From Streptomyces deccanensis (lineage in GTDB: Bacteria; Actinomycetota; Actinomycetes; Streptomycetales; Streptomycetaceae): 64,000 nt of DNA. Numbering within the stretch: position 1 is the first letter of the stretch; every line of letters starts with the position of its first letter. Below the pieces are notes generated by a model that saw only the letters and a program-made list of their open reading frames with translations, did no database searches and was not told the origin of the DNA. A program made the position numbers and the translations under genes. This document shows positions 37,227 to 46,632 of the stretch, piece after piece. The stretch spans positions 8,618,001 to 8,682,000 of the forward strand of contig NZ_CP092431.1 of assembly GCF_022385335.1 (NCBI RefSeq). Direction: 5' to 3'.

Positions 37227-39094
37227 CGGGCAGGCTCCTCGGTGATCCACAGTAGAGCTTCGCGCAGGTACGAGGGGACGACGAGCGGCGGGGCACCGTC
37301 CGGTCTGACCGCCGCTTCGGCGAGCAGAGCCTGCGCGAGGTCTCCCTTGCGGATCTTGCTCTTCTTCTCCCTCAACAGCTCGGCGAAAGCCTTCGCCTGT
37401 ACGTCGAGGGGACCGCTCCCGACCCCTTTCCAGTCGTCGATCCAGCCTTGTGGGCGCTGCTCCTTCCAGGCACTGACGAGGAGTTCCCGGTTGGGCCCGC
37501 CGGCCCGGAGGATCTCGGGCTCCAGGGTGAACTCGTTGTGGAAGACCTTGGCCAGGCCGTGCGCGCTCGATGACGTGAGGAGCGCGTCGAGCTTCCGGAT
37601 CCTGCCCTGGGCGGTCCGGTCGCCGTCGTCCCCGTCCGTGATCACGGCCACGCGCCGGGCTATCCGGTGCCCGCTCTCGCTGTCCGGGTACAGGAGAACA
37701 CGCAGGTACGGCTCGAAGTCGACGCCGTCGATCGGCACGAGCGCCGTCCCGTGGAACCGCTGCAGACCCTCGTCGGTAAGAGTGAGCCGCGCGAACTCGG
37801 GCAGCAGAATCGCTTCCGCGATGCCCTCCACGAGCAGGACCCGCTGCCCGAACAGGAGTGTGCTGCGGGTCGCGTTGAGATAGCTGCGGACCTTGTGGTG
37901 ATCGCGTCGGTCCAGCCCGAGGCGGTCCACGGCGACCGCCGTGGTCTCGTACGACGGCCGGTGCCGGGCGGTGGTGGTCCGCGAACCGTCGGTGGCCGAC
38001 GGGGCCTTCCACGGTCGGCGCTGCAGAACGACCAGGTTCCGCGGGTCGACGGCCGTGGCCACGTGCGGCGAGTGAGTGGTGACGATCACCTGGATCCTGC
38101 CGAGCCAGGGACTGCCGGGCTCGGGCTGCCGTCGACGGCTCGCTTCGGCCTCCTCCGCGAGGTGGTTGAGCAGGATGGTCTGGAGCTGTGGATGCAGATG
38201 GGCTTCGGGCTCTTCCACCAGGAGCACTGTGAGGTCGGCTTCGGCCGCGTCCTGGAGCTGGGTGAGCACGGTGGCCATGTACAGGAGGTTCGCGTAGCCG
38301 AGGCCGGATTCGCCGAGGTCGCGCGGGTCGAGCCCGGCCTGCTCCATGCGGAGTCGCAGTCCGCGCGCGATGGAACTGATGGACGCGTCCGCGAACCCGA
38401 GATCGGCCGTCTGCGCGTGGGCGCCTTCCGTGAGCCGGGTGAGCCGCTTGCGTACGGCCTTGACGGCGTCGGGGAGCGGCTGGATCGCTTCCACGGCCTC
38501 GAACTGCTTACCGACGTCCTGGAGAAAGGTTTCTCGTACGGCGTTGTCCTGGAGAAGGCGCTCGATGACGAGTTGGATGCGCCCGCCGCTGCTGGAGGCG
38601 AGCTCACGCTGTGCGTCACGCAGAGGTGGGAGGTAGAGATGGCGGATGCCTTCGCGGGCCTTCGGCTCGGGGTCGTGGTCGGTCGTAGCGCCGTCCCCGG
38701 CCTGCCAGGACAGCGTGGCCCGCCGGAATCCGGTGGGCGGAGGGGTGATGGTCAGGTGGTAACCAGCGCTCTGCCCGTCCTGGTCGAATGCCTGACTGAA
38801 CCGGTCCAGATCGCCTTCGACGGTGGACCGGTAGCGGGCGGACAGCTCGATCGTGGTCCGGCAGTGCTCGCCATGCTCGTCCTTCGCGCAGCTGTCGCGG
38901 TGCAGGTCGTCCCGGTCCGGATACAGCCCGCCTCCCTTGACGTCCAGCGGGAGCGTCAGAAGCCGGATCGCGTCCATCACGTTGGACTTGCCCGCGTTGT
39001 TCTCGCCCACCAGGACGGTGACGCCCGGCTGGAAGGAGACGGTGGTGTCCGCGGCCGATCGGAACCCGCGCAGGTGAAGTCGTTCGAGATACAT
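37223..39094 (-). CDS. gajA: GajA-like OLD-family ATPase/TOPRIM nuclease of a Gabija system
   Basis: The 623-residue protein has an ABC-type ATPase with Walker [11 protein letters not shown] near residue 30, a long insertion, signature-like [16 protein letters not shown], Walker [14 protein letters not shown] near 293 and H-loop TTHSPHVA. It ends in a TOPRIM domain with [16 protein letters not shown] near 416 and VITDGDDGD near 487, which carry the metal ligands of the nickase. This is the class 2 OLD layout of GajA, the sequence-guided DNA endonuclease of Gabija anti-phage defence. The ATG at 39094 has CGGAGAA upstream. A 4-bp ATGA overlap couples it to gajB. The promoter region carries copy 3 of the shared element. 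Confidence 0.9.
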   Translation of the reverse strand: MYLERLHLRGFRSAADTTVSFQPGVTVLVGENNAGKSNVMDAIRLLTLPLDVKGGGLYPDRDDLHRDSCAKDEHGEHCRTTIELSARYRSTVEGDLDRFSQAFDQDGQSAGYHLTITPPPTGFRRATLSWQAGDGATTDHDPEPKAREGIRHLYLPPLRDAQRELASSSGGRIQLVIERLLQDNAVRETFLQDVGKQFEAVEAIQPLPDAVKAVRKRLTRLTEGAHAQTADLGFADASISSIARGLRLRMEQAGLDPRDLGESGLGYANLLYMATVLTQLQDAAEADLTVLLVEEPEAHLHPQLQTILLNHLAEEAEASRRRQPEPGSPWLGRIQVIVTTHSPHVATAVDPRNLVVLQRRPWKAPSATDGSRTTTARHRPSYETTAVAVDRLGLDRRDHHKVRSYLNATRSTLLFGQRVLLVEGIAEAILLPEFARLTLTDEGLQRFHGTALVPIDGVDFEPYLRVLLYPDSESGHRIARRVAVITDGDDGDRTAQGRIRKLDALLTSSSAHGLAKVFHNEFTLEPEILRAGGPNRELLVSAWKEQRPQGWIDDWKGVGSGPLDVQAKAFAELLREKKSKIRKGDLAQALLAEAAVRPDGAPPLVVPSYLREALLWITEEPAR

Positions 39095-39201
39095 GGGCGT
39101 TCTCCGGAGGCGAGGGCGAGCGGCGGGTCGATCGAGGCATGGCGGCACGGACATGACGGCACGTCAGAAATTTGTGTGCAGTATGAGCATGGCATCATCG
39201 T

Positions 39202-39216
39202 GTTAGCGACGTCAAC
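39202..39216 (-). promoter_or_regulatory. Shared island element, copy 3 (gajA upstream)
   Basis: On the minus strand it reads GTTGACGTCGCTAACA (last A at 39201), then 10 bases and ATGCTC, as in copy 2. It lies about 107 bp upstream of gajA in the divergent gap to the WXG-like genes. Confidence 0.5.
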
Positions 39217-39245
39217 GTACTTTCTCGTGCGACGTCGGCAACTCC

Positions 39246-39260
39246 GTTCATGATCTGAAC
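39246..39260. promoter_or_regulatory. Inverted repeat GTTCA-N5-TGAAC
   Basis: A 15-bp inverted repeat lies between copy 3 of the island element and the plus-strand WXG-like gene. It is followed closely by TTGCTAACGT, which contains a TAACGT -10-like hexamer. It could be an operator for the plus-strand cassette. Confidence 0.35.
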
Positions 39261-39307
39261 AGTTGCTAACGTGGCGAGGGAGGCGGCGAGCGGAAACGGG
39301 GGAGACG

Positions 39308-39781
39308 ATGACGTTCGGTGAAGAGTGGGCGCGGCTGGTCGCGGAGGCACAGCAGCGTCAGCCCGTGGGGATGCGGCTCAACCAGCTGGAGCCGGGATCC
39401 GCCGGTGCCGGCAAGGATCTGGTGGTCACGCAGGACGATCTCGGGGCGGTCGGTCATGAGGCGTTCCTGCTCCACGGAGAGCTGCACGAGAAAGCGGACA
39501 TCGTGGGTGCGGGCGCCGACAAGAACGGAGAAGGGTCGACCGCGCGGGCGGCCCGGGAGTTCGCGGAGCGGAACATGACCATGGGCGGCGAGCTGTACAC
39601 CACGCTGTCGGTGTGGGACTCGCAGGTGAAGACGGTCCTGCAGATGTGCGCGCACATCTCGAACCACCTCGACTACTCGAAGAAGCTGCACGGCAACGAG
39701 GACGCGGCGATCGCGGCCGCCATCCGAGGCCGGGACGGGACCGCCATGCCGGTTTCCGAGATCTCCAAGTACGTGCGCTGA
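39308..39781 (+). CDS. Small WXG/LXG-like secretion partner protein
   Basis: The 157-residue protein is mostly helical and lacks a signal peptide. After a 60-residue head it has an alpha-helical region (GELHEKADIVGAGADKNGEG to TLSVWDSQVKTVLQMCAHISNHLDY) like the four-helix partners encoded just before type VII-secreted effectors. The ATG at 39308 follows GGGGGAG by 4 bases. It precedes the large effector-like gene by 16 bp, so both are probably co-expressed and the proteins may pair. The family is inferred from layout and helix pattern, without a named-domain match. Confidence 0.65.
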   Translation: MTFGEEWARLVAEAQQRQPVGMRLNQLEPGSAGAGKDLVVTQDDLGAVGHEAFLLHGELHEKADIVGAGADKNGEGSTARAAREFAERNMTMGGELYTTLSVWDSQVKTVLQMCAHISNHLDYSKKLHGNEDAAIAAAIRGRDGTAMPVSEISKYVR

Positions 39782-39797
39782 CGGGAGGTCGCACACG

Positions 39798-41258
39798 ATG
39801 GGCGCGCTCACCTATTCCGATCTCATCGCGTTGGACCTCGGCAGGCTGAACACGGCCGTGACCGACTGGGAGACGATGGTCGGGCACCTGGCCAGGCTGC
39901 GGACCGAGGCCAGGGACGGACTGCTGAAGAAGTCCGAAGGGGCCCGTTGGCAGGGCGTCAACGCCACGGTCACCAAGGACTTCGTGCGCAGTGCCGCAAA
40001 GGAGTTCGACGATCTTTTCAAGGAGGCGCAGAGCGTTCACAACGTGCTCGCCGACGCCCACGCCGAGCTCTCGCAGATCCAGAAGCGTGCCAAGGCCCTG
40101 ACCGAGGAGGCCCGTAAGGGGGGTGCGGGTCCCCACCCCGACGCCGAACCGGCCCTGCTCGTGATGGACGGTGGGAACGGAACGGTGAAGGTGATCGAGG
40201 CGGTGTGCGACGTGGAGGGAACCTCACAGCGCACGAAGGACAGGATGCAGTGGTACGCCGACACCCTCACGGGCCTGGTCGCCCACGCCGCCGAGATCGA
40301 CGCCGCGGTCACCCGAGCCCTGCGCAAGTCCCACGGCGGTGACCCGCACAACGCCGGCCACGCCACGTACACCTCGCTCGACGAGGACCAGCTGCCGCGG
40401 GCGATGAAGCTCGCCTCGCTCGGTGAGGACGCGAACGCCCAGCAGCGAGCGGAACTGCGGCGGCTGTGGCAGTCGTTGAGCCCGGAGGCGCGGGGGCAGT
40501 TGTGGGCGGGACATAGGGACGACCTTCTCGCCGCCGGGCTCCTCATGCCCGCATCGAAGCGCATCGCCGCGGACTCGGGGGCGGGTGCGTACGGCGTCGA
40601 GTCCCCCACCGCACGCGACCAGTGGATCCAGACCCAGGCGGTGGCGATGTCCAACGCCGGCGACTTCGTCGGGAACACCGATGCCGCCTCCCACATGGAT
40701 CACTATCTGCGCGGGCTCGGAACCCCGGTGGACCTGGACGTGGACCGGATGTTCACGGACGACGCGATGTTGCGGCAGACAGCTGAGTACGCCATCCAGG
40801 ACGAGCAGGAGAGGTGGCGCGAGCAGGCGCTCGCCGAGTTCGAGAAGTCGGGTGGGCAGCCCGTGGCGTTCCCGGTGGAGACCCCGCCGCAGGGCTACAC
40901 CCACAGCGACCGCAACTGGTACCTGGCCGTCGGCAGCGGCATGACGAACACGACGGGCACGGTCACGGTCGTGCCGGGCGAGAACGGCGAGCCCAAAATC
41001 AGTCTCGACTACCAGGTGAATGTGTGGGACCGGTACAACTGGGACCCCGGCAAGACAACCCCCATCGGTCCGACCGAGGTGACCGATGCCGACATGGCCC
41101 GGCTGCACACCACAGGTCTGGCCAGAGAGTTCGACATGCGAGGCAGCGGATCGGTGCAACACCACGACCTGAGTTCGAACGGCGGCTTGCCCGCCCCCGA
41201 GGCCCCGGGACGGGACGGGACGCGCAGCGATCCGGGGCGGAACGGGGACGCCCGATGA
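39798..41258 (+). CDS. WXG/LXG-like N-terminal effector or toxin-type protein
   Basis: The 486-residue protein begins with about 115 helical residues containing GARWQGVNATVTKDFV, which fits the W-x-G turn of ESX/LXG proteins. The middle has LWQSLSPEARGQLWAGHRDDLLAAGLLMP, a motif frequent in Streptomyces WXG-headed enzymes before the catalytic region. The C-terminal 150 residues (THSDRNWYLAVGSGMTNTTG, NVWDRYNWDPGK, GLAREFDMRGSGSVQHHDL) have the look of polymorphic-toxin tips, with several His, Asp and Trp that could form a catalytic site. No immunity gene is obvious, although the overlapping lipoprotein could fill that role. The function is unassigned. Confidence 0.65.
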   Translation: MGALTYSDLIALDLGRLNTAVTDWETMVGHLARLRTEARDGLLKKSEGARWQGVNATVTKDFVRSAAKEFDDLFKEAQSVHNVLADAHAELSQIQKRAKALTEEARKGGAGPHPDAEPALLVMDGGNGTVKVIEAVCDVEGTSQRTKDRMQWYADTLTGLVAHAAEIDAAVTRALRKSHGGDPHNAGHATYTSLDEDQLPRAMKLASLGEDANAQQRAELRRLWQSLSPEARGQLWAGHRDDLLAAGLLMPASKRIAADSGAGAYGVESPTARDQWIQTQAVAMSNAGDFVGNTDAASHMDHYLRGLGTPVDLDVDRMFTDDAMLRQTAEYAIQDEQERWREQALAEFEKSGGQPVAFPVETPPQGYTHSDRNWYLAVGSGMTNTTGTVTVVPGENGEPKISLDYQVNVWDRYNWDPGKTTPIGPTEVTDADMARLHTTGLAREFDMRGSGSVQHHDLSSNGGLPAPEAPGRDGTRSDPGRNGDAR

Positions 41259-41809
41259 CGCGCCCCCTCCACCGGCCCCGCGGAAAGCGTGTCGTCCTCG
41301 CCGCCGGAGCGGTAGCCGCCCTCTGCCTGACCGGCCCGGCCCTCACCGCCTGTTCGGCCACGGCCGAATCGGGTGCGGCCGAGTCCGGCGCGGCCGACCG
41401 GACGGGTGGGGTTCCGGAATGGGACGACAAGGCCACCCCGACGACGGTCAGCCGGCAGCTGAACATCGACCTTCCGCCCAAGGCCACCGACAAGCGTGCC
41501 GCACGTCAGAACGGCTTCCAGGACGACGGGCTGCTGCTGGTCTTCACCCTCCCCACCTCCGGCGTGGACGCCTTCGTGGAACAGCTCGGTCCCGAGAGGG
41601 AGCTGAGGCTGCGCGACGAGCCCCGCGAGAGCGTCGCGAAGCCCATGACTCCCTTCTCCCACCTCGGGCTCCCCGAACCGGAGTCGCTGCCGGACGTGCG
41701 CGAAGGGCAGGTCTGTGCCCCGTGTGCCGGTGACGTGAACTCCCTGACGATCGCGGTGCACAGGCTGGACGGCAGCGAAAGCCGGGTCTACCTCAGGGCA
41801 GTCGACTGA
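41255..41809 (+). CDS. Putative lipoprotein coupled to WXG-like effector
   Basis: The 184-residue protein has a lipobox (LTGPALTAC, Cys at about residue 33) after a basic head and hydrophobic core, so it should be anchored outside the membrane. The mature part has a short linker, then a beta-rich fold (DDGLLLVFTLPTSGVDAFVEQLG) and a CAPC pair. The start overlaps the effector stop by 4 bp (ATGA). This position is typical for immunity proteins or partners of secreted toxins. The role is inferred from position only. Confidence 0.75.
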   Translation: MTRPLHRPRGKRVVLAAGAVAALCLTGPALTACSATAESGAAESGAADRTGGVPEWDDKATPTTVSRQLNIDLPPKATDKRAARQNGFQDDGLLLVFTLPTSGVDAFVEQLGPERELRLRDEPRESVAKPMTPFSHLGLPEPESLPDVREGQVCAPCAGDVNSLTIAVHRLDGSESRVYLRAVD

Positions 41810-41995
41810 CAGGCCGGCCTCGGTGACATTCCGCCCGACTCCTCGTCGTACATCGTCGCGGTGGTCGCGGGGGTGAGGCGGTCGCCCCCGGGCGTCGGAA
41901 CACTCCTGCACGGAGGCTGCCGGGCCGACAGCCCTGCTTCGCCTGCCCCCGGTCGGCCTTCCTAGGATGTCCTCTCGTATCCGGGAGGGGATCAC

Positions 41996-44323
41996 ATGAC
42001 GGTGAGCGGTACGGACGGGCTGTCGGAGCAGGAGTTCCGGCAGGCGCGAGGGGACTGGTTGGAGATCAGGGCCGGGGACCTCGCCGCCCTGTTGGAGACC
42101 GCCGAACCCCGGCTGCACGAGTTACTTCCCACCGATCTCGGCGACCGGAACCTGGTCGCCGCGGTGACGGTCGCGCGGGTCGCCGCGGACGAGGCGCGAG
42201 CCCAGCCCGTGGCCGAGACGGTCCGCTGGTTGGAGCGGTTGATCCCCAGGGGGCACCTGTACGACCTGGAGGGAGCCGTACGCGAACTCCGGTCCCAGCT
42301 CGCGACCAGCGGTGAGCCCGCTCTCTGGTCGTGGAACGCCGAGGGCTGGGAGGAGATGCTGCTGTGGCGGTGGAGGTGGAACCAGCCCGCCACTGACGAT
42401 CTGTCACGTGCTCGTGCGGAATGGCGGGTCCGCTGGTCGGCGGACATCCCGGGGGTGGGGGACATCGACTGGCCGGAGCGTGCGCCGCGCCGCCACGGGC
42501 GGCGGCTCGTCACGCCCGCGGAGTTCTTCGCCGACGAACCCGAGCCGGTACGGCTGCTGGTGCGGGCGGTGCTGGACGCTCCCGACACGGCCGCCGGCGT
42601 CCAGGACGCCGTTCTGCTGCGGGAGGAGCATCTCCAGGGCGCCGGGCACCTGATGTGGCTGGCCGAGCAGCAGGCGTGCGTGGAACAGCTCGAAGCGTGG
42701 CGCCGCAGGCAGCAGGCCAGGGGATCGGAAGCCATCCGGGCGTTCCTCGCGGAGCTGTCCGAAGCCGTCAAGCGATACATGTCGCTCGTACTCCAGCCGG
42801 TCGTCGACGCTCTCTCCGCGTGCGAGCGTGCCCTGCTGGGCGACAGCAGGCACGGCGCGCGGCGCTCCGCCGCCGACTACCTGGACGCGTTCCTCGACGC
42901 GTCGGAACAGCCGGACGCGGAGGCCTGGCGGGACGACCGGCTGAGCGCGGACGTCGAACAGCAGGCGCGCGTACGCGACGAGCTGGGCGAGAAGACCTGG
43001 CACGGCATGCTCGGCACGGTCCCGGTCTGGTACCGGGTCGTCACCTCCCGGGAGGAACGGGCGGCGGCGCTGGCCTACTCGGGGAAGCCGGCGAGGTCGG
43101 TCCTCCAGGTCAGGACCGGCGCGGAGCCCCAGAGCCTGCTGTCCGACCTGTTCGGATTCGAGGGCTCGGGGGACGCGCACGAGGAGTGGTATCCCGCACC
43201 CGGCATCGAGATCGACTACGCCCCGGACAGTGCCTTCGACCTGTGCGCGCTGCTCGCCGTCGCTCAACTCGGCCACGCGCGGCTGGAGTTTCTGACGCCA
43301 TTGGGTGACGGACGCTTCCAGCGGCTGCGTTCTGTCCGGGCGCAGGTCCGCGAGGACGACACCGTCGCCTGGCGGCGCTGGGCGCTCGAAGTCCTGTCGG
43401 ACCTGGTCCCAGACCCGGAGGATCTGGCCGACCTGATCGCCCGGGAGGACGAGGACGACACGGATGAGAGCGACGCGGCGGACGGCCGTACGCGCGCCGA
43501 CGACGACCGTACGTCGCCCGACTCCGGTGTGACTCCGAACGTCCCAGGGCGCGCACGCGAGGCGCTGCCGGAGTCACTGCTCATCAAGGTCAGGTCACTG
43601 CTGCGGAAGGCGGAGAACAGCGGGGCCACCGAGGAGGAGGCCCGCGCCTACCTGGACAAGGCCACCGAGCTCATGGCCAAGTACGGCATCGAGCAGGCCA
43701 TGCTCGACGACGCCGTGACCGAGCCCGAGCGGCCCGTGGACCGGATCGTCGATCTGTACCCGCCCTACGTCAAGGAAGGGCGCCGGCTGCTCGCCAGGAT
43801 CGGTTACGAGATGCGATGCCGGTCCGTGTACCCCGGCGGCAAGGACAACCGCCACCGTGTCCACCTCTTCGGCTTCGAGACCGACCTGCAGGCCACCGAG
43901 GTGCTGTTCGCGAGCCTCCGCCTGCAGATGCTGGAAGGCGCGGACCGGGCGGACCGCCGACACCGCCCTGCGGGCGAGGACGCCCGCGCCTACAAGCGGT
44001 CCTGGATGCTCGGCTTCATCCGCGAGGTGACGGCCCGGATCGCCGCCGCCCAGCAGGCCGCGAGGGCCGCCGCCGAGGAGGAAGCCGGCGCGGACGAGGA
44101 GCAGTTGTCCGGCGGGCGCAGCGTGGCCCTCGTGCTCGCCGACCGCACGACGGTGGTGCAGGCGCAGCTTGACGCGCGGTACCCGAAGCTGAGCAAAGCG
44201 CGTCCGACGAAGTTCAAGGGCACCGGCTACTGGCAAGGGGTCGCCGACGGGCGGGAGGCCGACATCGGGGGTCCGGCCTTCGACTCCGACGAGGAGGACC
44301 AGCTCACGCAACTCGCGTACTGA
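41996..44323 (+). CDS. DUF2786 and DUF7168 domain protein with long N-terminal region
   Basis: The 775-residue protein has a 500-residue N-terminal part of unknown fold rich in Trp and Glu, an acidic linker (about 480-515; REDEDDTDESDAADG), then a DUF2786 segment (SLLIKVRSLLRKAENSGATEEEARAYLDKATELMAKYGIEQ, about 525-570). A DUF7168-like domain follows (LLARIGYEMRCRSVYPGG, VHLFGFETDLQATEVLFASL, WMLGFIREV). DUF2786 proteins are common on plasmids and phages and in accessory DNA. GGGAGGGG precedes the ATG by 7 bases, and a TAGGAT -10 box lies near 41963, so the gene probably has its own promoter. Function unknown. Confidence 0.8.
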   Translation: MTVSGTDGLSEQEFRQARGDWLEIRAGDLAALLETAEPRLHELLPTDLGDRNLVAAVTVARVAADEARAQPVAETVRWLERLIPRGHLYDLEGAVRELRSQLATSGEPALWSWNAEGWEEMLLWRWRWNQPATDDLSRARAEWRVRWSADIPGVGDIDWPERAPRRHGRRLVTPAEFFADEPEPVRLLVRAVLDAPDTAAGVQDAVLLREEHLQGAGHLMWLAEQQACVEQLEAWRRRQQARGSEAIRAFLAELSEAVKRYMSLVLQPVVDALSACERALLGDSRHGARRSAADYLDAFLDASEQPDAEAWRDDRLSADVEQQARVRDELGEKTWHGMLGTVPVWYRVVTSREERAAALAYSGKPARSVLQVRTGAEPQSLLSDLFGFEGSGDAHEEWYPAPGIEIDYAPDSAFDLCALLAVAQLGHARLEFLTPLGDGRFQRLRSVRAQVREDDTVAWRRWALEVLSDLVPDPEDLADLIAREDEDDTDESDAADGRTRADDDRTSPDSGVTPNVPGRAREALPESLLIKVRSLLRKAENSGATEEEARAYLDKATELMAKYGIEQAMLDDAVTEPERPVDRIVDLYPPYVKEGRRLLARIGYEMRCRSVYPGGKDNRHRVHLFGFETDLQATEVLFASLRLQMLEGADRADRRHRPAGEDARAYKRSWMLGFIREVTARIAAAQQAARAAAEEEAGADEEQLSGGRSVALVLADRTTVVQAQLDARYPKLSKARPTKFKGTGYWQGVADGREADIGGPAFDSDEEDQLTQLAY

Positions 44324-44329
44324 ACTCCC

Positions 44330-44527
44330 GCGTCGAGTGATCCGGAAGGCCCGTGGGCCGGGGAAGACCTCGGCCCACACACCACTGAGGCCGCTGTCGC
44401 CGACCGGGAAGCCTGTGGTGGGGCAGCGCAGTACTGAACCGATCCACGCCGTCGCCTGCTCCGCTGTGACACGGGTGTCGACGCCGAGGACGCGAATGAC
44501 GCCCAACAGGTCCTCGGGGCCGCGCAC
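44330..44527 (-). pseudogene. Coding-like remnant, unknown family, truncated at 3' end
   Basis: The minus strand from a GTG at 44527 reads 66 codons with strong Streptomyces-type GC at third positions (GPEDLLGVIRVLGVDTRV, then TGFPVGDSGLSGVWAEVF). AGAGGG lies about 9 bases upstream. The frame then runs with no stop into the antisense of the DUF2786 gene, where coding character is lost, so the real 3' part seems to be missing. No family recognised. It could also be a short gene whose stop was destroyed. Confidence 0.35.
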
Positions 44528-44676
44528 CTGGAGCGCCCTCTGGGCGTGACCGCCTCCTCACTTCGGGGCTGCCGATGTCGGTCCGGGCGGTCCTGCCGCT
44601 TGGCGGGTACGGCTCCTGGCCCCAACGGTCGGTGCTCGGAAGCCCGTTGCCGCGTCGGCGCCGTTAGCCTGTCGGT

Positions 44677-46038
44677 ATGTCAGAGCGTGCCATGCCCGGT
44701 CGCGCGGGCGGCCTGATCACCCTGGGTGCCGCGGACACTCTGTGGGTCGATCTGACGGCCGACAGCGCTGTGCCGACGGCTTCTGGGGCATTCACCCGCT
44801 CTCCTGCCCATGCCCGGGTGGGGTACGTCCTGCTCGGCGGGCATGTGGTGGCGACGGTGAGGGCGAGCGGTGGTCGGTGGAGTGTCCCGGAGAGTGAGGT
44901 GCGCCGGGCGGCCGCGGAACTGAACGCGGTGGGGATGGATCGGCAGGACCTGGTCCGCATCGGTCCGTTTCGTGGGGCGCCGACGCAGGAGTGCGACGAG
45001 GAGACGCCGCTACGTTGGCGCCGGCGCATCACGGGGGAACTGCGGGAGTTGGGCGGCCCCGAGCGGGCAGCACGACGTGACCTCGGCCGGCCGTACCATC
45101 TGGCGGGCATCGACTGGCGACAGCTGCTCGTGGAGCGGACCCGCGACGGGACGCAGCGGACGTGGTGGCTGCCGCGCGCCGTGGTCAGGCTGCTCGACGC
45201 GGCCGAGCACGCCGAAGCGCAGTGGGTGCAAGCGGCACGGACCCGCCGGGCAGGCGCCGCCGCCACCGAGCCGCCCTCCCACCCCCGACGGGCCCATGAC
45301 GCCGACGGCCGGCGAGACGCCGACGGCCGGCAGACGGCGAGTCCCGAGGGCCCCACCGCCGCACCACGCCCGTACAACGCGGAGCTGGAAGGTCAGCTGT
45401 ACTCGGTGCTCAGCAGGAAGCCCGGTACCTCCCGCAGGGTGGCCGGTTGGGCGTGCGCCGTCTGCCGCGACGCGCCCGCCGCAGTCCTCGACCACTGCCA
45501 CGAACACGGCTACGTCCGCGCCCCCGTCTGCCAGTCCTGCAACACACTGGAACGTCCCGACCACCTGTACAGCAACGACATCCGGGTGGCGAACCGCTAC
45601 ACCCGCTTCTTCCACACCGGCACCGACGACTGGCTCCGCCACTGGCACCGCTGCCCCGGCTGCCGCGCCCGCACCACCCTGCCTCTGCCACACCTCGCCG
45701 CATGGACGGCCCACATAGCCTGCCGATCGCTGCGCCCGACCCACCGGGCCCCGCGCGGGCGCACGCCGTGCGGTGTCCTGCGCGTGTCCTGGACGGGCAG
45801 TCAGAACACGCCCCGTTCCTGCCTGCTCACGGTCGCCGTCGACTGCTGCCCCTCCGGCGAGCACCGTGTCCTGGCGCGAGTCCCCTACCGCGAAGCCGCC
45901 GAGCGGTTTCGCAGCTGGCTGGCCGAGACGGCCCCTGCCGTGGCCGCCGCGGCCGGTCCTGACCGCGTGGACGGCCTCCCCGCCCAGCCCCGGCCAGTCA
46001 TCGCGGACACCAGTGGCGAGGGCCTGGCACTGTTCTGA
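44677..46038 (+). CDS. Endonuclease VII-like HNH/zinc nuclease with long N-terminal region
   Basis: The 453-residue protein contains a recombination endonuclease VII-type domain at about 255-305: WACAVCRD, LDHCHEHGYVRAPVCQSCN, with four zinc-binding Cys and the His-His pair of the active site. N-terminal to it lies a 170-residue region (PLRWRRRITGELRELGGPERAARRD, WWLPRAVVRLL), and C-terminal a Cys-rich part (CPGC, CRS) plus a 100-residue domain. A TAGCCT -10-like box 6 bases before the ATG suggests a leaderless mRNA. Endonuclease VII domains resolve branched DNA in phages and occur in many actinobacterial accessory proteins. The N- and C-terminal parts are not recognised. Confidence 0.8.
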   Translation: MSERAMPGRAGGLITLGAADTLWVDLTADSAVPTASGAFTRSPAHARVGYVLLGGHVVATVRASGGRWSVPESEVRRAAAELNAVGMDRQDLVRIGPFRGAPTQECDEETPLRWRRRITGELRELGGPERAARRDLGRPYHLAGIDWRQLLVERTRDGTQRTWWLPRAVVRLLDAAEHAEAQWVQAARTRRAGAAATEPPSHPRRAHDADGRRDADGRQTASPEGPTAAPRPYNAELEGQLYSVLSRKPGTSRRVAGWACAVCRDAPAAVLDHCHEHGYVRAPVCQSCNTLERPDHLYSNDIRVANRYTRFFHTGTDDWLRHWHRCPGCRARTTLPLPHLAAWTAHIACRSLRPTHRAPRGRTPCGVLRVSWTGSQNTPRSCLLTVAVDCCPSGEHRVLARVPYREAAERFRSWLAETAPAVAAAAGPDRVDGLPAQPRPVIADTSGEGLALF

Positions 46039-46290
46039 GCGGGCACCGGGAGACCTGACATCCCCACGTCACCCCGGGGCCGGGGCGGTTCACGGTGCTT
46101 GCCCATGCGCTCGATGGCCTCAGGCTGCTGGCACTGGGTTGGCACTCGCGCGGGGACCGTTCGGACCTGAGAGAGCCCTCAGGACTTGGACGGCCGACTG
46201 CGGGATCTTCCCCTGGTTGCGCAGCAGGCCGGTGGTGCGGGTGACCGGTTTGGTGAAGTCCCGTCGCGTCCGACAGCGCGACGCTTCGCC
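46039..46290. other. Intergenic with a possible protein remnant on the minus strand
   Basis: On the minus strand, 46120-46290 reads a coding-like stretch (DFTKPVTRTTGLLRNQGK, then SAVQVLRALSGPNG) that begins directly after the HigA stop in the same frame and has no start codon. It is too short to identify and may be a decayed gene end or chance. Confidence 0.25.
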
Positions 46291-46632
46291 TTACCCCAGC
46301 ACAAGCGATTCGTCGCCGAAGTCGGCCACGAGCTTGAGCTTTCCGCCGAGGGCTTCGACGTAGGCGGCAAGCGTGTCGACCTCGGAGCGGCTGAGCGCAC
46401 CCTTCTCGATGGCTGAGACGCGCCCCTGGGTGACGCCGAGGATCTTGGCCACCGCCGTCTGCGTCATGTGCTGGCGCTTGCGGACCTCGGCGAGGCGGTA
46501 AGCGCGCACTTCGGACAGGAGCGCGGCGGTGCCCTGTTCGATCTCCTTCTTCTCCTCCGGGGAGAAGTCGAACTCTTCCTTGAGGTCATCCCAGTCGACG
46601 GCGTTCGCAGTGCTCTGCTTCTTCACGCTCAT
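46291..46632 (-). CDS. higA: XRE-family antitoxin (HigA-like)
   Basis: The 113-residue protein has a C-terminal XRE HTH (about 55-95; MTQTAVAKILGVTQGRVSAIEKG) after a charged N-terminal helix. A ribosome binding site GGGAGGAG lies 4 bases before the ATG at 46632. The start overlaps the toxin stop by 4 bp. The toxin-first order is that of HigBA. It should bind and neutralise the toxin and repress the pair through the palindrome upstream. Confidence 0.88.
   Translation of the reverse strand: MSVKKQSTANAVDWDDLKEEFDFSPEEKKEIEQGTAALLSEVRAYRLAEVRKRQHMTQTAVAKILGVTQGRVSAIEKGALSRSEVDTLAAYVEALGGKLKLVADFGDESLVLG

Noticed and set aside
43595..44527. 310-codon minus-strand ORF
   Set aside because: Most of it is antisense to the DUF2786 gene and lacks coding character there; only the first 66 codons outside that gene look coding, and these are listed as a remnant.
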